Part shown: positions 9,401-17,669 of the stretch, piece after piece
Numbering within the stretch: position 1 is the stretch's first letter
Layout: the number at the start of each line of letters is the position of its first letter
Source of the DNA: Planctomycetota bacterium
GTDB taxonomy: Bacteria; Planctomycetota; Uabimicrobiia; Uabimicrobiales; JABWCH01
DNA: 45,769 nucleotides
Reading direction: 5' to 3'
NCBI GenBank assembly: GCA_022710345.1
Contig: JAKLHB010000004.1
Coordinates: 1-45,769, forward strand
Made by a program: the position numbers and the translations under genes
The notes under the pieces: generated by a model
Databases searched by the model: none
What the model was told of the DNA's origin: nothing
Seen by the model: the letters and a program-made list of their open reading frames with translations, nothing else

Positions 9401-10388
9401 CAGTGAGCCGGCTAAACAATGGAAGCACCACAGCATCACACCAACTTGCTCCACTCAAGCGATCCACAGTCTCTCGAATATCAGCTTCACCTGGCATGAA
9501 AATCAGCATATCGCCTTCATTGTCAGCTTCAAAAATAAATTTTGCGCTGTCAATCGCAGCATCAATCATGGTCACTTCACCAATTTCCTCTTGTTCCTGG
9601 TCTATGGGCTGATAATAAACAGTGACAGGATACATTCTGCCTGAAACTTCTACAATAGGAGCGTCTTCAAAAAATTTGGAGAACGATTCTGTGTCAATGG
9701 TTGCCGAGGAAATGATGATCTTGAGGTCTTTGCGCTCTGCCATCAAGCGTTTTACATATCCCAAAATGAAATCAATATTTAAGCTGCGTTCATGTGCTTC
9801 ATCAATGATTAAAGTATCGTATTCATATAAATAAGGGTCTTCGTGGATTTCGGCTAGCAAAATTCCATCGGTCATAATTTTGATAAACGCAGATCCGGAA
9901 TCATTCGTGTCAAATCGAATTTTATAGGACACTGCCCCAGGGCTTCCAACTACCTCTGTGTTCAAATATCTTGCAATCGAGGTAGCAGCCACACGTCTGG
10001 GCTGGGTGCATCCTATTTTCCCTTCTCTACCTAACCCTGCTGCAATACACATTTTAGGTAATTGCGTTGTTTTGCCCGATCCAGTTTCCCCTGCCACAAC
10101 AATCACAGGATGCTGCTGGATCAGGGAAATGATTTCGGATTTTTTTTCCAAAATGGGCAAAGGTAGAGGATAGCGAAATTCAGGAATGTGTTGCAACCGC
10201 CATGTCCGCAAATTGCAAGATTTTTCAACTTGCTCCATCAAGGAGAGGAGCGAATTCTCTTTGGTATTGCCTTTTTGTGCTGCCTGCTTGCATCGTTGAA
10301 GCCATGATTGGAATCTTGGCCTATCTTTAGCAAGGCACAATGGCAATTGTTGCTCTAATTTTTCAATTTCATCCAACATAATTTTCAA
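6477..10388 (-). CDS. hrpA: DEAH-box ATP-dependent RNA helicase HrpA
   Basis: RNA helicase; in E. coli HrpA acts on mRNA processing and on stalled ribosomes. The 1303 residues match full-length HrpA. Motifs: Walker A GETGSGKT (100-107), DEAH (196-199), SAT (228-230), TNIAETSITIPG (~349-360) and motif VI QRKGRCGR (396-403), followed by the winged-helix/HA2 region, OB-type region and the long C-terminal DUF3418 region. All core motifs are intact. The start is either TTG 10388, with GGAAAG 6 nt upstream, or ATG 10379, which has no site at good spacing; I list the TTG. It follows a 36-residue peptide gene by 54 bp and is probably cotranscribed with it. It ends at the bidirectional terminator. Confidence 0.96.
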   Translation of the reverse strand: MKIMLDEIEKLEQQLPLCLAKDRPRFQSWLQRCKQAAQKGNTKENSLLSLMEQVEKSCNLRTWRLQHIPEFRYPLPLPILEKKSEIISLIQQHPVIVVAGETGSGKTTQLPKMCIAAGLGREGKIGCTQPRRVAATSIARYLNTEVVGSPGAVSYKIRFDTNDSGSAFIKIMTDGILLAEIHEDPYLYEYDTLIIDEAHERSLNIDFILGYVKRLMAERKDLKIIISSATIDTESFSKFFEDAPIVEVSGRMYPVTVYYQPIDQEQEEIGEVTMIDAAIDSAKFIFEADNEGDMLIFMPGEADIRETVDRLSGASWCDAVVLPLFSRLTAQDQNRIFQNLGKRKVVVATNIAETSITIPGIRYVIDTGYARLKRYCPRTKTKRLPIEAIARSSADQRKGRCGRVQDGVCIRLYSQDDYEARERFTPPEIKRSDLAEVILRLAALEMGDIEIFPFLDAPSRTAIRDGIQTLIELGAMDSSKKLTDLGWEMAKIPTDPRTSRILLAAIQENALGEILPIASALSIQDPRERPFENVTKADECHRQFMNKDSDFLTYLKLWDHFHHTWSELKTQNKIRNFCHQNFLSYLRMREWCDLHDELCELLEDIGKLKFNTELASYEAIHKAILSGFLGHICCKKEKNIYYARENQELMIFPGSALFNDSSDWVVAAELVETSRLFARTVAKIDVSWIEPLAKHLMSYTYTDPRWNSRSGQANATEKGTLWGMVIVPQRPVHYGRTHPKEARELLIRHGLVRGETDARFPFLLHNQALIQKVLTIESKLRKREFLVEESQLEQFYQEHVPEIVTIRELQQHLDKTKSDYKLRMKLEQIISQPLPELSQTEYPDFLLLGNQRLNLRYCFAPDLPEDGVTMEVPLSLLHQLTPAPLTWLIPGWLEQKIEELLKCLPKDLRRRLMPLSERSHEIWQSLPRSHHSLLRSIEAWIYEKYHIRIEPEDWHLDDMPKHLFWRFEVLDFQGKMLGSGRDLELLQRQISANRPDPSWETARQKWFLPKLRNWCFDQLPESVEITPYQGGLLHLGYPGLEIQNGDIQRNLFHSLTEAEEKTQKATYLLLEYSLAPELAKLERMLATLTKLSQKFKQLGWSAYVEEESLACAKQAFIVVPDKLIRTEKQFQQHREMIRTQLWDWMDVWPKLLEDILTNYDAILDLIHDDPYIRAQGYIQETVQEVKKDLQDLFPRHFLLTIPWYALKHYPRYLKALQVRLNRTRTDPSRDRKKAQEIAVYFENFENAQLCFDQQGPQALLEEYRWMIEEFKVSLFAQELGTGYPISAKKLQQKWAEIEEYIVK

Positions 10389-10442
10389 TGATCACTTTCC
10401 ATTCACCGAATGGACTCCAGGCTCAGAGCACTGGGCATCCAT

Positions 10443-10553
10443 TCAAGGGCTTTCCTTTTTATGGGTGCATAGAGGTAAACAAAGCATCCACAGCACGACC
10501 AAAATCAAAAGTCCATAGAAAAAAATTCGTTCGTTTGGCGTGGATTGGTTCAT
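10443..10553 (-). CDS. 36-residue single-pass membrane peptide
   Basis: Too short for usual gene calling. From ATG 10553 it encodes 36 residues: a polar start (MNQSTPNER), one hydrophobic helix (IFFYGLLILVVLWMLCLPLC) and a basic tail THKKESP, then TGA. AGGAG lies 9 nt upstream. Start, ribosome site, membrane helix and positive-inside tail together argue for a real gene. It sits between the HU terminator and hrpA, 54 bp before hrpA. No family recognised. Confidence 0.6.
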   Translation of the reverse strand: MNQSTPNERIFFYGLLILVVLWMLCLPLCTHKKESP

Positions 10554-10568
10554 TGTTGTAGGCTCCTA

Positions 10569-10598
10569 CAAAAAAGCGTACCTAGCTTAGGTACGCTT
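10569..10598 (-). terminator. Intrinsic terminator of the HU gene
   Basis: Perfect 10-bp stem AAGCGTACCT/AGGTACGCTT (10574-10583 with 10589-10598), 5-nt loop; on the minus strand it is followed by TTTTTTG. It lies 25 bp past the HU stop codon. The ribosome site of the small membrane peptide starts immediately after it. Confidence 0.92.
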
Positions 10599-10622
10599 AA
10601 GATCAATAGGAGGTATACAAAA

Positions 10623-10892
10623 TTATAGCTTTGCTTTGAATGCTTTGCCAACTCTAAAGGCCACTGTTTTGGATGGCTTAATTTTAATTGTTTCGCCATT
10701 TTTCGGGTTACGACCTTTGCGGGCTTTTCGTTTTTTCACATTAAAAGAACCAAAGCCAATCAATTGGACTTGGCCATCTTTTTTCAATCCTTTTTTGATT
10801 CCTTCAATCACACCATTGATCATGCGTTCTGCATCTGCTTTTGGACGTTCCAATTCTCTTGCGACTTCTTCAATCAGTTGTTTTTTATTCAT
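10623..10892 (-). CDS. hup: HU-family DNA-binding protein
   Basis: 89-residue histone-like protein that binds and bends DNA as a dimer. Family hallmarks: MNKKQLIEEVA start, GFGSF followed by the beta-arm stretch KKRKARKGRNPKNGE (the RNP residues that intercalate DNA), and a C-terminal helix VGKAFKAKL. Length is typical of HU. AGGAG is 7 nt before ATG 10892. A near-perfect promoter lies upstream (11025-11054) and a terminator follows, so it is monocistronic. Confidence 0.97.
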   Translation of the reverse strand: MNKKQLIEEVARELERPKADAERMINGVIEGIKKGLKKDGQVQLIGFGSFNVKKRKARKGRNPKNGETIKIKPSKTVAFRVGKAFKAKL

Positions 10893-11024
10893 GAACGGCT
10901 CCTACCGAACTATTGCCATTTACCCAAAGGGATGACATTTGTTGAGTCCGGTTTGTGCAGTAAAATTTAATTTTTGCGGATTCTAAATGCACACCCGCAT
11001 TCCAATATTTTGGAGTGCTATTAT

Positions 11025-11054
11025 AATATACAATGATATGTTCGATGCTGTCAA
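11025..11054 (-). promoter_or_regulatory. HU promoter
   Basis: Minus strand: consensus TTGACA (11054-11049), 18-bp spacer, TATATT (11030-11025). It gives a leader of about 130 nt before the HU ATG. Confidence 0.75.
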
Positions 11055-11197
11055 GCATTTTTTTTGATTTTTAGCAGATTATTCTAAAAATTTTTAAGAA
11101 ATACGGACATCTGCAAACACCATAAGCAAAAATTTCATATTTCAAGCCATTCTGCTTGTTGATGGATTGTTCAAATTTTTCGTCTAGCAAAGTATGC

Positions 11198-11225
11198 TTG
11201 ACAAATTGGAATGCCTCGATATAAT
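11198..11225 (+). promoter_or_regulatory. Consensus sigma70 promoter for the barrel-like gene
   Basis: TTGACA (11198-11203), 16-bp spacer, TATAAT (11220-11225): both boxes match the sigma70 consensus exactly. It lies about 80 bp before ATG 11308, implying strong constitutive transcription of the following cluster. Confidence 0.85.
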
Positions 11226-11307
11226 GTGTATGGGCAACATAAATATTTTTTGGTGGTTCTTTTTTTATTTCTTTGTAATTTTATAACTTAATATTTGAAA
11301 GGTAGTT

Positions 11308-12075
11308 ATGAAATTTTTATCAATATTATTTTTAGGAATTTCATTGCTTTTTGCCCAAACTTCTACATCGTCTTGGGATTTAGCAACAGATGGAGATTTG
11401 GCAGAAGTCAAAAAAGTGGAAGAAGACATTTTTCGATTGGGCTTTTCTTTTGGTGTAAAGTTGATGATGGATGATGAAGTGGTCTTCAAAAATAGATATT
11501 ACAACGGTATTCTCAACCAAGAGATAGAAAGCGATGATTTTCATTATGCAGTGGCCCTCTCTGCTGAATATGGGCTAGATCGTTTTTTGCTGCCTGGCCT
11601 TTCCATTGGCGTTAAAGTGGATTACTTTTATACAGATATTAGTGACATCACAGTCCAAGTACAAGGCGACTATGGCCGCTTATTTGAATACCAAGGCGGT
11701 CTTGTCTGGATTGATGCGATTGGGATCGTGCCCACTGTGGATATTCGAGTATTTACATGCCTAGATTATCTATTCAAAACAGATTTGCCTGCATTTTTTG
11801 AAATCCATGTTTATGGCGGCCTTCGTGCAAACATCAATTTATATTCAGATGAGGACCTCACTGTTTCGGGAGATACTTTCAACATTGGCTATGAAATAGG
11901 GACCAAGATCGAGTTTTTCTTATCCAGGAATATTTCACTCCAAGGAGTCCTTGCTTACAATACCAATACGGCTGATTTGACCATACGCCAAAAAGGATTA
12001 TCTGAGGACCTTTTTTCAGGTGAACTCAAACTCAATGGCATTCTTTGTATGTTAGAACTCAGTTGCTATTTCTAA
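11308..12075 (+). CDS. Outer-membrane beta-barrel-like protein
   Basis: 255 residues. The signal peptide is MKFLSILFLGISLLFAQ. The mature part shows alternating amphipathic strands rich in aromatic and Asp/Gly turns (GLSIGVKVDYFYTDISDI, VYGGLRANINLYSDEDL, IEFFLSRNISLQGVLAYN) and ends in an aromatic residue (LELSCYF), as outer-membrane barrels do. The length would fit an 8-10 strand barrel. GAAAGG precedes the ATG. A consensus promoter drives it and two large lipoproteins follow after 61 bp. No named family recognised; the barrel call is from strand pattern and terminal Phe. Confidence 0.62.
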   Translation: MKFLSILFLGISLLFAQTSTSSWDLATDGDLAEVKKVEEDIFRLGFSFGVKLMMDDEVVFKNRYYNGILNQEIESDDFHYAVALSAEYGLDRFLLPGLSIGVKVDYFYTDISDITVQVQGDYGRLFEYQGGLVWIDAIGIVPTVDIRVFTCLDYLFKTDLPAFFEIHVYGGLRANINLYSDEDLTVSGDTFNIGYEIGTKIEFFLSRNISLQGVLAYNTNTADLTIRQKGLSEDLFSGELKLNGILCMLELSCYF

Positions 12076-12136
12076 GAAACGTGTTGCATGGCAAGGATAA
12101 ATTTCACATTTTGTTCAATCACATAGGAGCAATTCT

Positions 12137-14692
12137 ATGCCGCCGATCTTATTTTATCGCTGCCTCCAGTTACAGCTTTTGCTATGTTTTTGTTTTTTAG
12201 GCTGCTCTCCAGATGGATCCGATGTTCCTCCTGTTCAAGGTTTAAGCTATAGCACAAATCCTGCAATTTATTCTATTAACACACCAATCCAAACGAATAT
12301 CCCTCGTCTTCAAAGTGGGCAAGCCACTTCATTTTCTATTTTTCCAGAATTGCCAACCGGGCTTGCTTTGAATTCAGAAACAGGAATGATCACTGGAATG
12401 CCAACCGTGCTTTCTGAAATCACCCAATACACGATTGTTGCCCAGAATTTATTCAGTGCCACAAGCGCCACTCTTGATTTAAAAATCAATGGACTGCAAA
12501 AATTCTGCATTACGGATGTGACATACACCAAGATACTCGACATCGGCAACCCTGGTGCTATGGAAACATTAGCAGATCCCGATGTTTTAGCTTGGGGCGA
12601 TGTTGCCTATGGATATGGATATTTTGCGGTGTTTGTGGAAAAACAAAGCAGGTCTAATACTGGAAACGCATACGCAGTCAAGATCATCGAAAGCCAGACC
12701 AATGCCCAAGTCCTTGAAATTCCTATTCCCCTTGTTACAATCCGGCCTCTCCAATGTTTGGATATGGTGTTTGGAGAAAAATACTTAGGTGTGCTTTTGG
12801 CTGATGATGTACGGGCATCTTTGCAAGTGGATGCTCTAGGCTATGTGGTGTTGCTCGACTATCACAATACAATCCAGAGCATAAAAGCAATCACCATTCC
12901 AAATCCAGGCGGGATAGCGTATGGTGGGCAGCATTTTGTGGTCACAGGGGCACAGCCAACTACATTGCTTCCCACAGATGGGCTTGCTATGTTTATCTCA
13001 GAAAAACAACCTGATAAACCGATGACATTGACCGATGTTGGCAGACACCCCACTCAAATTGTGCATATACCACTATATAGTTTTCCAGATCCAGAATATT
13101 CCATTACTGCATATTACTTTGCTACCATCAATAGCCAGGCTAGCGGAGAAACATCTCAAGTAGGGGAGCATACACTGAGCATTTTTTCGTTTGCTATTGA
13201 GAATGGGGTGCCAACAATGCCTGCTTTTGAGAAATCGTATTGCGGTGCTGCTCCAACTGCATTGGGTTGTGGGAATCTATATCTTGTTGTTGCTTCTAAT
13301 GCATCTGACTTGTATTTTATTCCAGCCACAGATTATAATTTCCAAACCAGAATTCCGATTGGCTATCCAGCTCGAAATATGACATACGGCAACCAAAAAT
13401 TCGCCATTGCCAATAGTTATTCTAATTTTGTCACCATAGTTGATGCAGAACAAGGAACTGTTGAAAATGTGATCACACATCAAGCTCCCAATCAGGTTAC
13501 TTTTGGATATCCATATTTTTTAGTGCGGCATTTTGATGCTGAGCCTTTGCTGATTGATTCTCGTACAAACGCTGTGCAAACTATCTCCAATCTTTCTGCA
13601 CCAAATAATATTCAACAAATTGGAATCCAAGGGGCGTTTACTGCTTCAAAGTCTCGTTTTTTAGGTCTGACAACGGTCTATACAGCTTTAGGCATCGAAT
13701 CTAGGACAAGCAATTTAGAGCTCATCAATTGGGATGCGGCATCTTTTTGGGCCTCTTATGGTGATGGATATTTAGCGGTTTCTCGTATATATCCAGATCC
13801 ATTAGGTGATTTTATCACTTGCATAAATTCGAAAACATACCAGAAATTCTACGAAATACCAACCATAGAGCCTGGCATGAGTTGCTTTGGAAATCACCGT
13901 TTTGTGGTGTTGGCAAAAGATGAACTTGTGATCTGGAATACGCAGAACACGGGCTACATCAAGATTGCCAAGCAGCAAGGCGAATGGGTGGCATTTGGCA
14001 ATGATATTTTTGCCATTGCCAATCGTTCCAAGCCGTATGTCACATTGGTGGATGCGAACACAGATACGATTACTGCAGAAATAGAACTTAAGGATTCTAG
14101 TGGCAAAGTTTATCAGCCCAAATGGATTGCATCTGGAAATGGTTGTTTCGCAGTCTGGAGCACGCCAGATAAAATTAGCATAGATAGCACATTATCTGCA
14201 TGGATCTGGATTATCCATCCTGATCGGCCTGAGAATTTGATTGGCCCTTTGCAAGCTGGAAGACTTTTCTTCACATCTACATACGCAACAAATTCGCCTA
14301 TTGCATTTGGCAATTCTTGTTTTGTTGTTGCCAATTCAAATTCCAATGACATCACCATCATAGATGCTGAAAAAGAGGCTGTAATCAAAACAATAGCAGT
14401 TGGCAAAATGCCTTTGGCAGTCGCCTATAGCAATCGTTGTTTTGCCATAGCAAATTATAAAAGCAACACCATCACACTTTGGAATTCTGTCAGCGAGATA
14501 ATGCAGACAATTTCGAATGTAGAAAAACCAACTAACATTATTGCAGGAGACGACCGTTTTTGGATCACATGTTTTTCAAGATTCCAACAAGGAGTATTAT
14601 TGGATGCCATAGAAGGGAAAATTCAAGCCCATTTTTTGTTTGAAGTTGAGCATGAAACAAAATGGGGATCTTCTGTGTTTATTCCAGAATAG
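12137..14692 (+). CDS. Large lipoprotein: putative Ig (He_PIG-like) domain plus beta-propeller repeats (paralog 1)
   Basis: 851 residues. The leader ends at a lipobox-like FLGC (Cys23) followed by SPDGSDVPPVQGLSYS. Residues ~35-120 match the putative-Ig pattern (LPTGLALNSETGMITGMP). The rest carries about a dozen copies of a strand motif h-G-N-x-x-F-h-[IV], for example YGNQKFAIANSYSNFVTIVD, FGNDIFAIAN, FGNSCFVVANSNSNDITIID and YSNRCFAIAN, resembling YncE/NHL-type propellers. Likely outer-membrane lipoprotein facing outside or periplasm; role unknown, possibly recognition or adhesion. AGGAG lies upstream of ATG. The next gene is a paralog whose ribosome site abuts this stop, so they form an operon. 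Confidence 0.8.
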   Translation: MPPILFYRCLQLQLLLCFCFLGCSPDGSDVPPVQGLSYSTNPAIYSINTPIQTNIPRLQSGQATSFSIFPELPTGLALNSETGMITGMPTVLSEITQYTIVAQNLFSATSATLDLKINGLQKFCITDVTYTKILDIGNPGAMETLADPDVLAWGDVAYGYGYFAVFVEKQSRSNTGNAYAVKIIESQTNAQVLEIPIPLVTIRPLQCLDMVFGEKYLGVLLADDVRASLQVDALGYVVLLDYHNTIQSIKAITIPNPGGIAYGGQHFVVTGAQPTTLLPTDGLAMFISEKQPDKPMTLTDVGRHPTQIVHIPLYSFPDPEYSITAYYFATINSQASGETSQVGEHTLSIFSFAIENGVPTMPAFEKSYCGAAPTALGCGNLYLVVASNASDLYFIPATDYNFQTRIPIGYPARNMTYGNQKFAIANSYSNFVTIVDAEQGTVENVITHQAPNQVTFGYPYFLVRHFDAEPLLIDSRTNAVQTISNLSAPNNIQQIGIQGAFTASKSRFLGLTTVYTALGIESRTSNLELINWDAASFWASYGDGYLAVSRIYPDPLGDFITCINSKTYQKFYEIPTIEPGMSCFGNHRFVVLAKDELVIWNTQNTGYIKIAKQQGEWVAFGNDIFAIANRSKPYVTLVDANTDTITAEIELKDSSGKVYQPKWIASGNGCFAVWSTPDKISIDSTLSAWIWIIHPDRPENLIGPLQAGRLFFTSTYATNSPIAFGNSCFVVANSNSNDITIIDAEKEAVIKTIAVGKMPLAVAYSNRCFAIANYKSNTITLWNSVSEIMQTISNVEKPTNIIAGDDRFWITCFSRFQQGVLLDAIEGKIQAHFLFEVEHETKWGSSVFIPE

Positions 14693-14701
14693 GAGGAATT
14701 T

Positions 14702-17296
14702 ATGGAAATAAAATTGAGTACACTCTATTGGGGGATATGGCTTCACGTTTTGCTATGTTTTTTGGGCTGCTCCCCAGATGAATCCGATGTCCCTCCTGTT
14801 CAGGGCCTAAGCTATAGCCAAAATCCAGCAGTTTATGGGATGCTCACTTCCATTGTCCCCAATGCTCCAATGCTGGAAGCTGGCTCTGCGACAGAATTTC
14901 AGATTAGTCCGCCATTGCCAGAAAACTTACAATTCAATACCCAAACCGGCGTGATCACAGGCATTCCTTGTGGGGCTACAGAAACTTTATATCACACGAT
15001 AACTGCTCGAAATATATTCAGTAGCGCCAGCACTATCTTGCAGCTTAAGGTCAATGAATTTCAGAAATTCTTGCTCACGGATGAAAAATATGCCATGCTG
15101 CTGGACTTGACCAATCCTCAAGCAGCGATCTCTATTCCCAACGATGACGTGCAAAGATGGAGCAGTGCAGCGTATCTTGGAATGGGCAGCTTTGTCTTAA
15201 TAGGCGAACTACGCGATAATACCGGCAACATGGTTTTTAAGCTTGCTTATCTAGATCAGTTTGGTGGCATTGAAAAATCTTATGATCTAGCACTTCAAGG
15301 CTGCATAGTCGAGCCTACTGCTAGATCCCTTAAGATAGTTGCTGGAGCAAAATTCATTGCAATACTTTTAGATGGTGTGGCAAAAGACGGCAGCAATGGG
15401 TGTATTGTCTTCTTACAAAGAGAAAGTACGCAAGAATACATTCTGGGCATCAACAATCCCAATGATTTGATCTATGCTTATGGATACTTTGCCGCCACAT
15501 ATCGGCCGGCCAGAGAATATGAAGGCCAGGTCATGTTCGTGCGAGAAGCCAGATTGCCAGATGTCACCCCCGTAGTATTTCCAGACATTGTTGGCAAAAA
15601 TCCGACCCAAATCGCTGTTCTCCCAACCTATCTCTTAAAAGAATGGCCAGAGAGAGCAGGGGAATACGCACAAAAGATTTACTTTATGGTCATCAATAGC
15701 TATGCTACTGGAGAAAATGCAGATACAGAGCACACAGCAAGTATCATTAAATTGATCAGCGTTTTTAATGAAAACGGTGAAGTTGTCAGTGAAACAGCGA
15801 GTATACAAGATCGAGTAGTGTTTGGGGCTTTCCCAACTGCGCTTGCTTATGGCCAGAGCCATTTTGTTGTAGGAGTGGACCAAGACAGTCTAGCCGTGCT
15901 TCGGGTTAAAGATGATTATACCGTAGAACTAGCAAAAAAAATAGACATTGGCTTTGTGGCGAAAAGCATTGTATACGGCAACCAAATATTTGCAATTCCC
16001 AATAGTTTTTCTAGCTTTGTCACCTTGTTGCAAGTCAATAGCTATAACATAAGCCAAGTTTTAGTAAATGCCAATCCTCTTCAGGTTCTTTTTGGATATC
16101 CCTATTTCCTAGTACGGCATCCCAATGACCCGGCATTGCTCATAGATGCGAGAACATTCACCACACAGCAATTGCAAGTGCCTTCTTCTACAACATATAT
16201 CAACCAATCTGTGGAATCTGTGGTGGGTGAATCACGCTCTACCTTTTTTGTAGGGAATGAAGACTTTTGCATTTTACCAGACCAACAAAAACAAGATCTA
16301 CTTGGAATGGATGTATTGCAAGGCAATCGCTATATGGCATTTAGTTGGCATAATGCTTTATATAAGCTAGCGGTGAGCACGACGATTGCTAAAAAAGCCG
16401 TGATTCTGGAATGGCCTTCCATGAATTTTCGGAAAGCGTATGATGCTGAGTGCTATGGAATTGCTCTTTGGAAGGATTTTGCCTTTGCTGGTGGAGATCG
16501 CATTGTTCTATGTGATGAAAACCTTAAGTTTACGGAAAAATTAACAGGAGAAGAAGGTGGTTGGACTATCACGTGCAGCGATCGGTATATTGCAATGCTC
16601 AACCATCTTAGCCAATCTGCCAGCTTTTATGATCCAGTGGAAGACAAACTTTCAAAGCTTGATTTGAGCAAAAAAATTGGAGACTATGCACCATACAATA
16701 TTGCTTATGGAAATGGATATTTTGCTGTTCTTTGTGTCTCTACTGTAGAGCCTAATGGTGGGCTTTTCTTGATTATTAGTGAATTGGATCTATTACCCGA
16801 GGTAGTATGCCCTGTAGAAGTACATCCTGAATGGGACAAAAAATTTGAGACAATTATTCCACGCCTTGTCTATGGAAATGGATATTTTGCTGTGATCAAT
16901 CCTTTTTCCAGAAGCATCTGGTTCTTTAAAAGAGATCAAGGAACATGGCAACAGACTTCTCGCATATTAGATGCTGACCCTTATGCCATTGCCTACGGAA
17001 ATCGTAAGTTTGCGATCACCAGTGAATTTAGTGATGCTGTTTTTATCCTAACTCCAGAAAAACCAGAGATCAAAACAATCTATAATATTGAACGGCCTAG
17101 GCTCATACACTATGGAGATGACCATTTCATTGTTGGATGCTATTCTCTCGTACAGCATGCCGTGCTTTTGGATGCTGCAGAAGGCAAAATTCAAGCGTAT
17201 TTCCTGCGTCAGTTGGATGCACCACTTACATTCACATTCACAGCATTTGCTTCCAATGCATTCAATGCCTTTCCAGCAAAGTCATCGAAAAAATAA
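14702..17296 (+). CDS. Large lipoprotein: putative Ig domain plus beta-propeller repeats (paralog 2)
   Basis: 864 residues, a tandem paralog of the gene before it: same architecture, Cys23 at the lipobox-like motif and a nearly identical linker (SPDESDVPPVQGLSYS), the Ig-like domain (LPENLQFNTQTGVITGIP) and propeller motifs such as YGNQIFAIPNSFS, YGNGYFAVINPFS and YGNRKFAITSEFS. The interior has diverged strongly, so the duplication is old. AGGAGGAATTT before ATG is a near-perfect ribosome site. The extreme C-terminus (PLTFTFTAFASNAFNAF) has no counterpart in paralog 1; it is encoded by the first unit of a 114-bp tandem duplication that ends at the stop codon. Confidence 0.8.
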   Translation: MEIKLSTLYWGIWLHVLLCFLGCSPDESDVPPVQGLSYSQNPAVYGMLTSIVPNAPMLEAGSATEFQISPPLPENLQFNTQTGVITGIPCGATETLYHTITARNIFSSASTILQLKVNEFQKFLLTDEKYAMLLDLTNPQAAISIPNDDVQRWSSAAYLGMGSFVLIGELRDNTGNMVFKLAYLDQFGGIEKSYDLALQGCIVEPTARSLKIVAGAKFIAILLDGVAKDGSNGCIVFLQRESTQEYILGINNPNDLIYAYGYFAATYRPAREYEGQVMFVREARLPDVTPVVFPDIVGKNPTQIAVLPTYLLKEWPERAGEYAQKIYFMVINSYATGENADTEHTASIIKLISVFNENGEVVSETASIQDRVVFGAFPTALAYGQSHFVVGVDQDSLAVLRVKDDYTVELAKKIDIGFVAKSIVYGNQIFAIPNSFSSFVTLLQVNSYNISQVLVNANPLQVLFGYPYFLVRHPNDPALLIDARTFTTQQLQVPSSTTYINQSVESVVGESRSTFFVGNEDFCILPDQQKQDLLGMDVLQGNRYMAFSWHNALYKLAVSTTIAKKAVILEWPSMNFRKAYDAECYGIALWKDFAFAGGDRIVLCDENLKFTEKLTGEEGGWTITCSDRYIAMLNHLSQSASFYDPVEDKLSKLDLSKKIGDYAPYNIAYGNGYFAVLCVSTVEPNGGLFLIISELDLLPEVVCPVEVHPEWDKKFETIIPRLVYGNGYFAVINPFSRSIWFFKRDQGTWQQTSRILDADPYAIAYGNRKFAITSEFSDAVFILTPEKPEIKTIYNIERPRLIHYGDDHFIVGCYSLVQHAVLLDAAEGKIQAYFLRQLDAPLTFTFTAFASNAFNAFPAKSSKK

Positions 17297-17410
17297 GGCA
17301 AAATTCAAGCGTATTTCCTGCGTCAGTTGGATGCACCACTTACGTTCACATTCACAGCATTTGCTTCCAATGCATTTAATGCCTTTCCAGCAAAGTCATC
17401 GAAAAAATAA
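17183..17410 (+). repeat. 114-bp tandem duplication spanning the stop of paralog 2
   Basis: Unit 1 (17183-17296) is the last 38 codons, including TAA, of paralog 2. Unit 2 (17297-17410) repeats it with two base differences. Both are synonymous transitions in the reading frame (ACA/ACG, TTC/TTT). Unit 2 follows the stop and so should not be translated. Confidence 0.95.
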
Positions 17411-17669
17411 TGATTACATTACGGTCCCAACTATTTTTTTCCACTGGTTGCTTATCAGCCGTTTTCTTGGTATAGTATTCATAATCGCCTCTTTTTTGCT
17501 AATTGGGCTCTATTTTAGAGGCGGTATTATATCTTTTGCTTCTTTTCTTGCTTTTCTTTCAATTTAGTTTGCAAACACATCCTAGTTTGAACAACTAGCA
17601 ACTTGGGTAGTCTTTGTGATTTTTCGGATAGGCTCAGGTGATGAAATTGATTAAATGAAAGGTAAAGCT
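17411..17669. other. Gene-poor stretch with a hydrophobic open frame, possible relic
   Basis: No good start or ribosome site. One plus frame to a stop at 17567 reads as two hydrophobic segments (FLGIVFIIASFLLIGLYF, then ISFASFLAFLSI), which may be a decayed membrane protein or simply T-rich DNA. Confidence 0.35.

Larger units (their letters stand above)
10893..11307. other. Divergent regulatory region between HU and the barrel-like gene
   Basis: A 415-bp gene-free stretch. It contains the HU promoter reading left and the promoter of the next gene reading right, with about 140 bp between the two -35 boxes. I see no tRNA, structured RNA or further gene in it. Confidence 0.7.

Noticed and set aside
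9201-9644. Plus-strand 147-codon frame opposite hrpA
   Set aside because: Lies entirely on the reverse of the helicase motif region; no start signal, composition is a shadow of HrpA.
17088-17567. 159-codon plus-strand open frame over the repeat and beyond
   Set aside because: Its first two thirds are a shifted frame of the lipoprotein and of the tandem repeat, with doubled peptides; no ribosome site. Only the hydrophobic tail after 17411 might be a relic.
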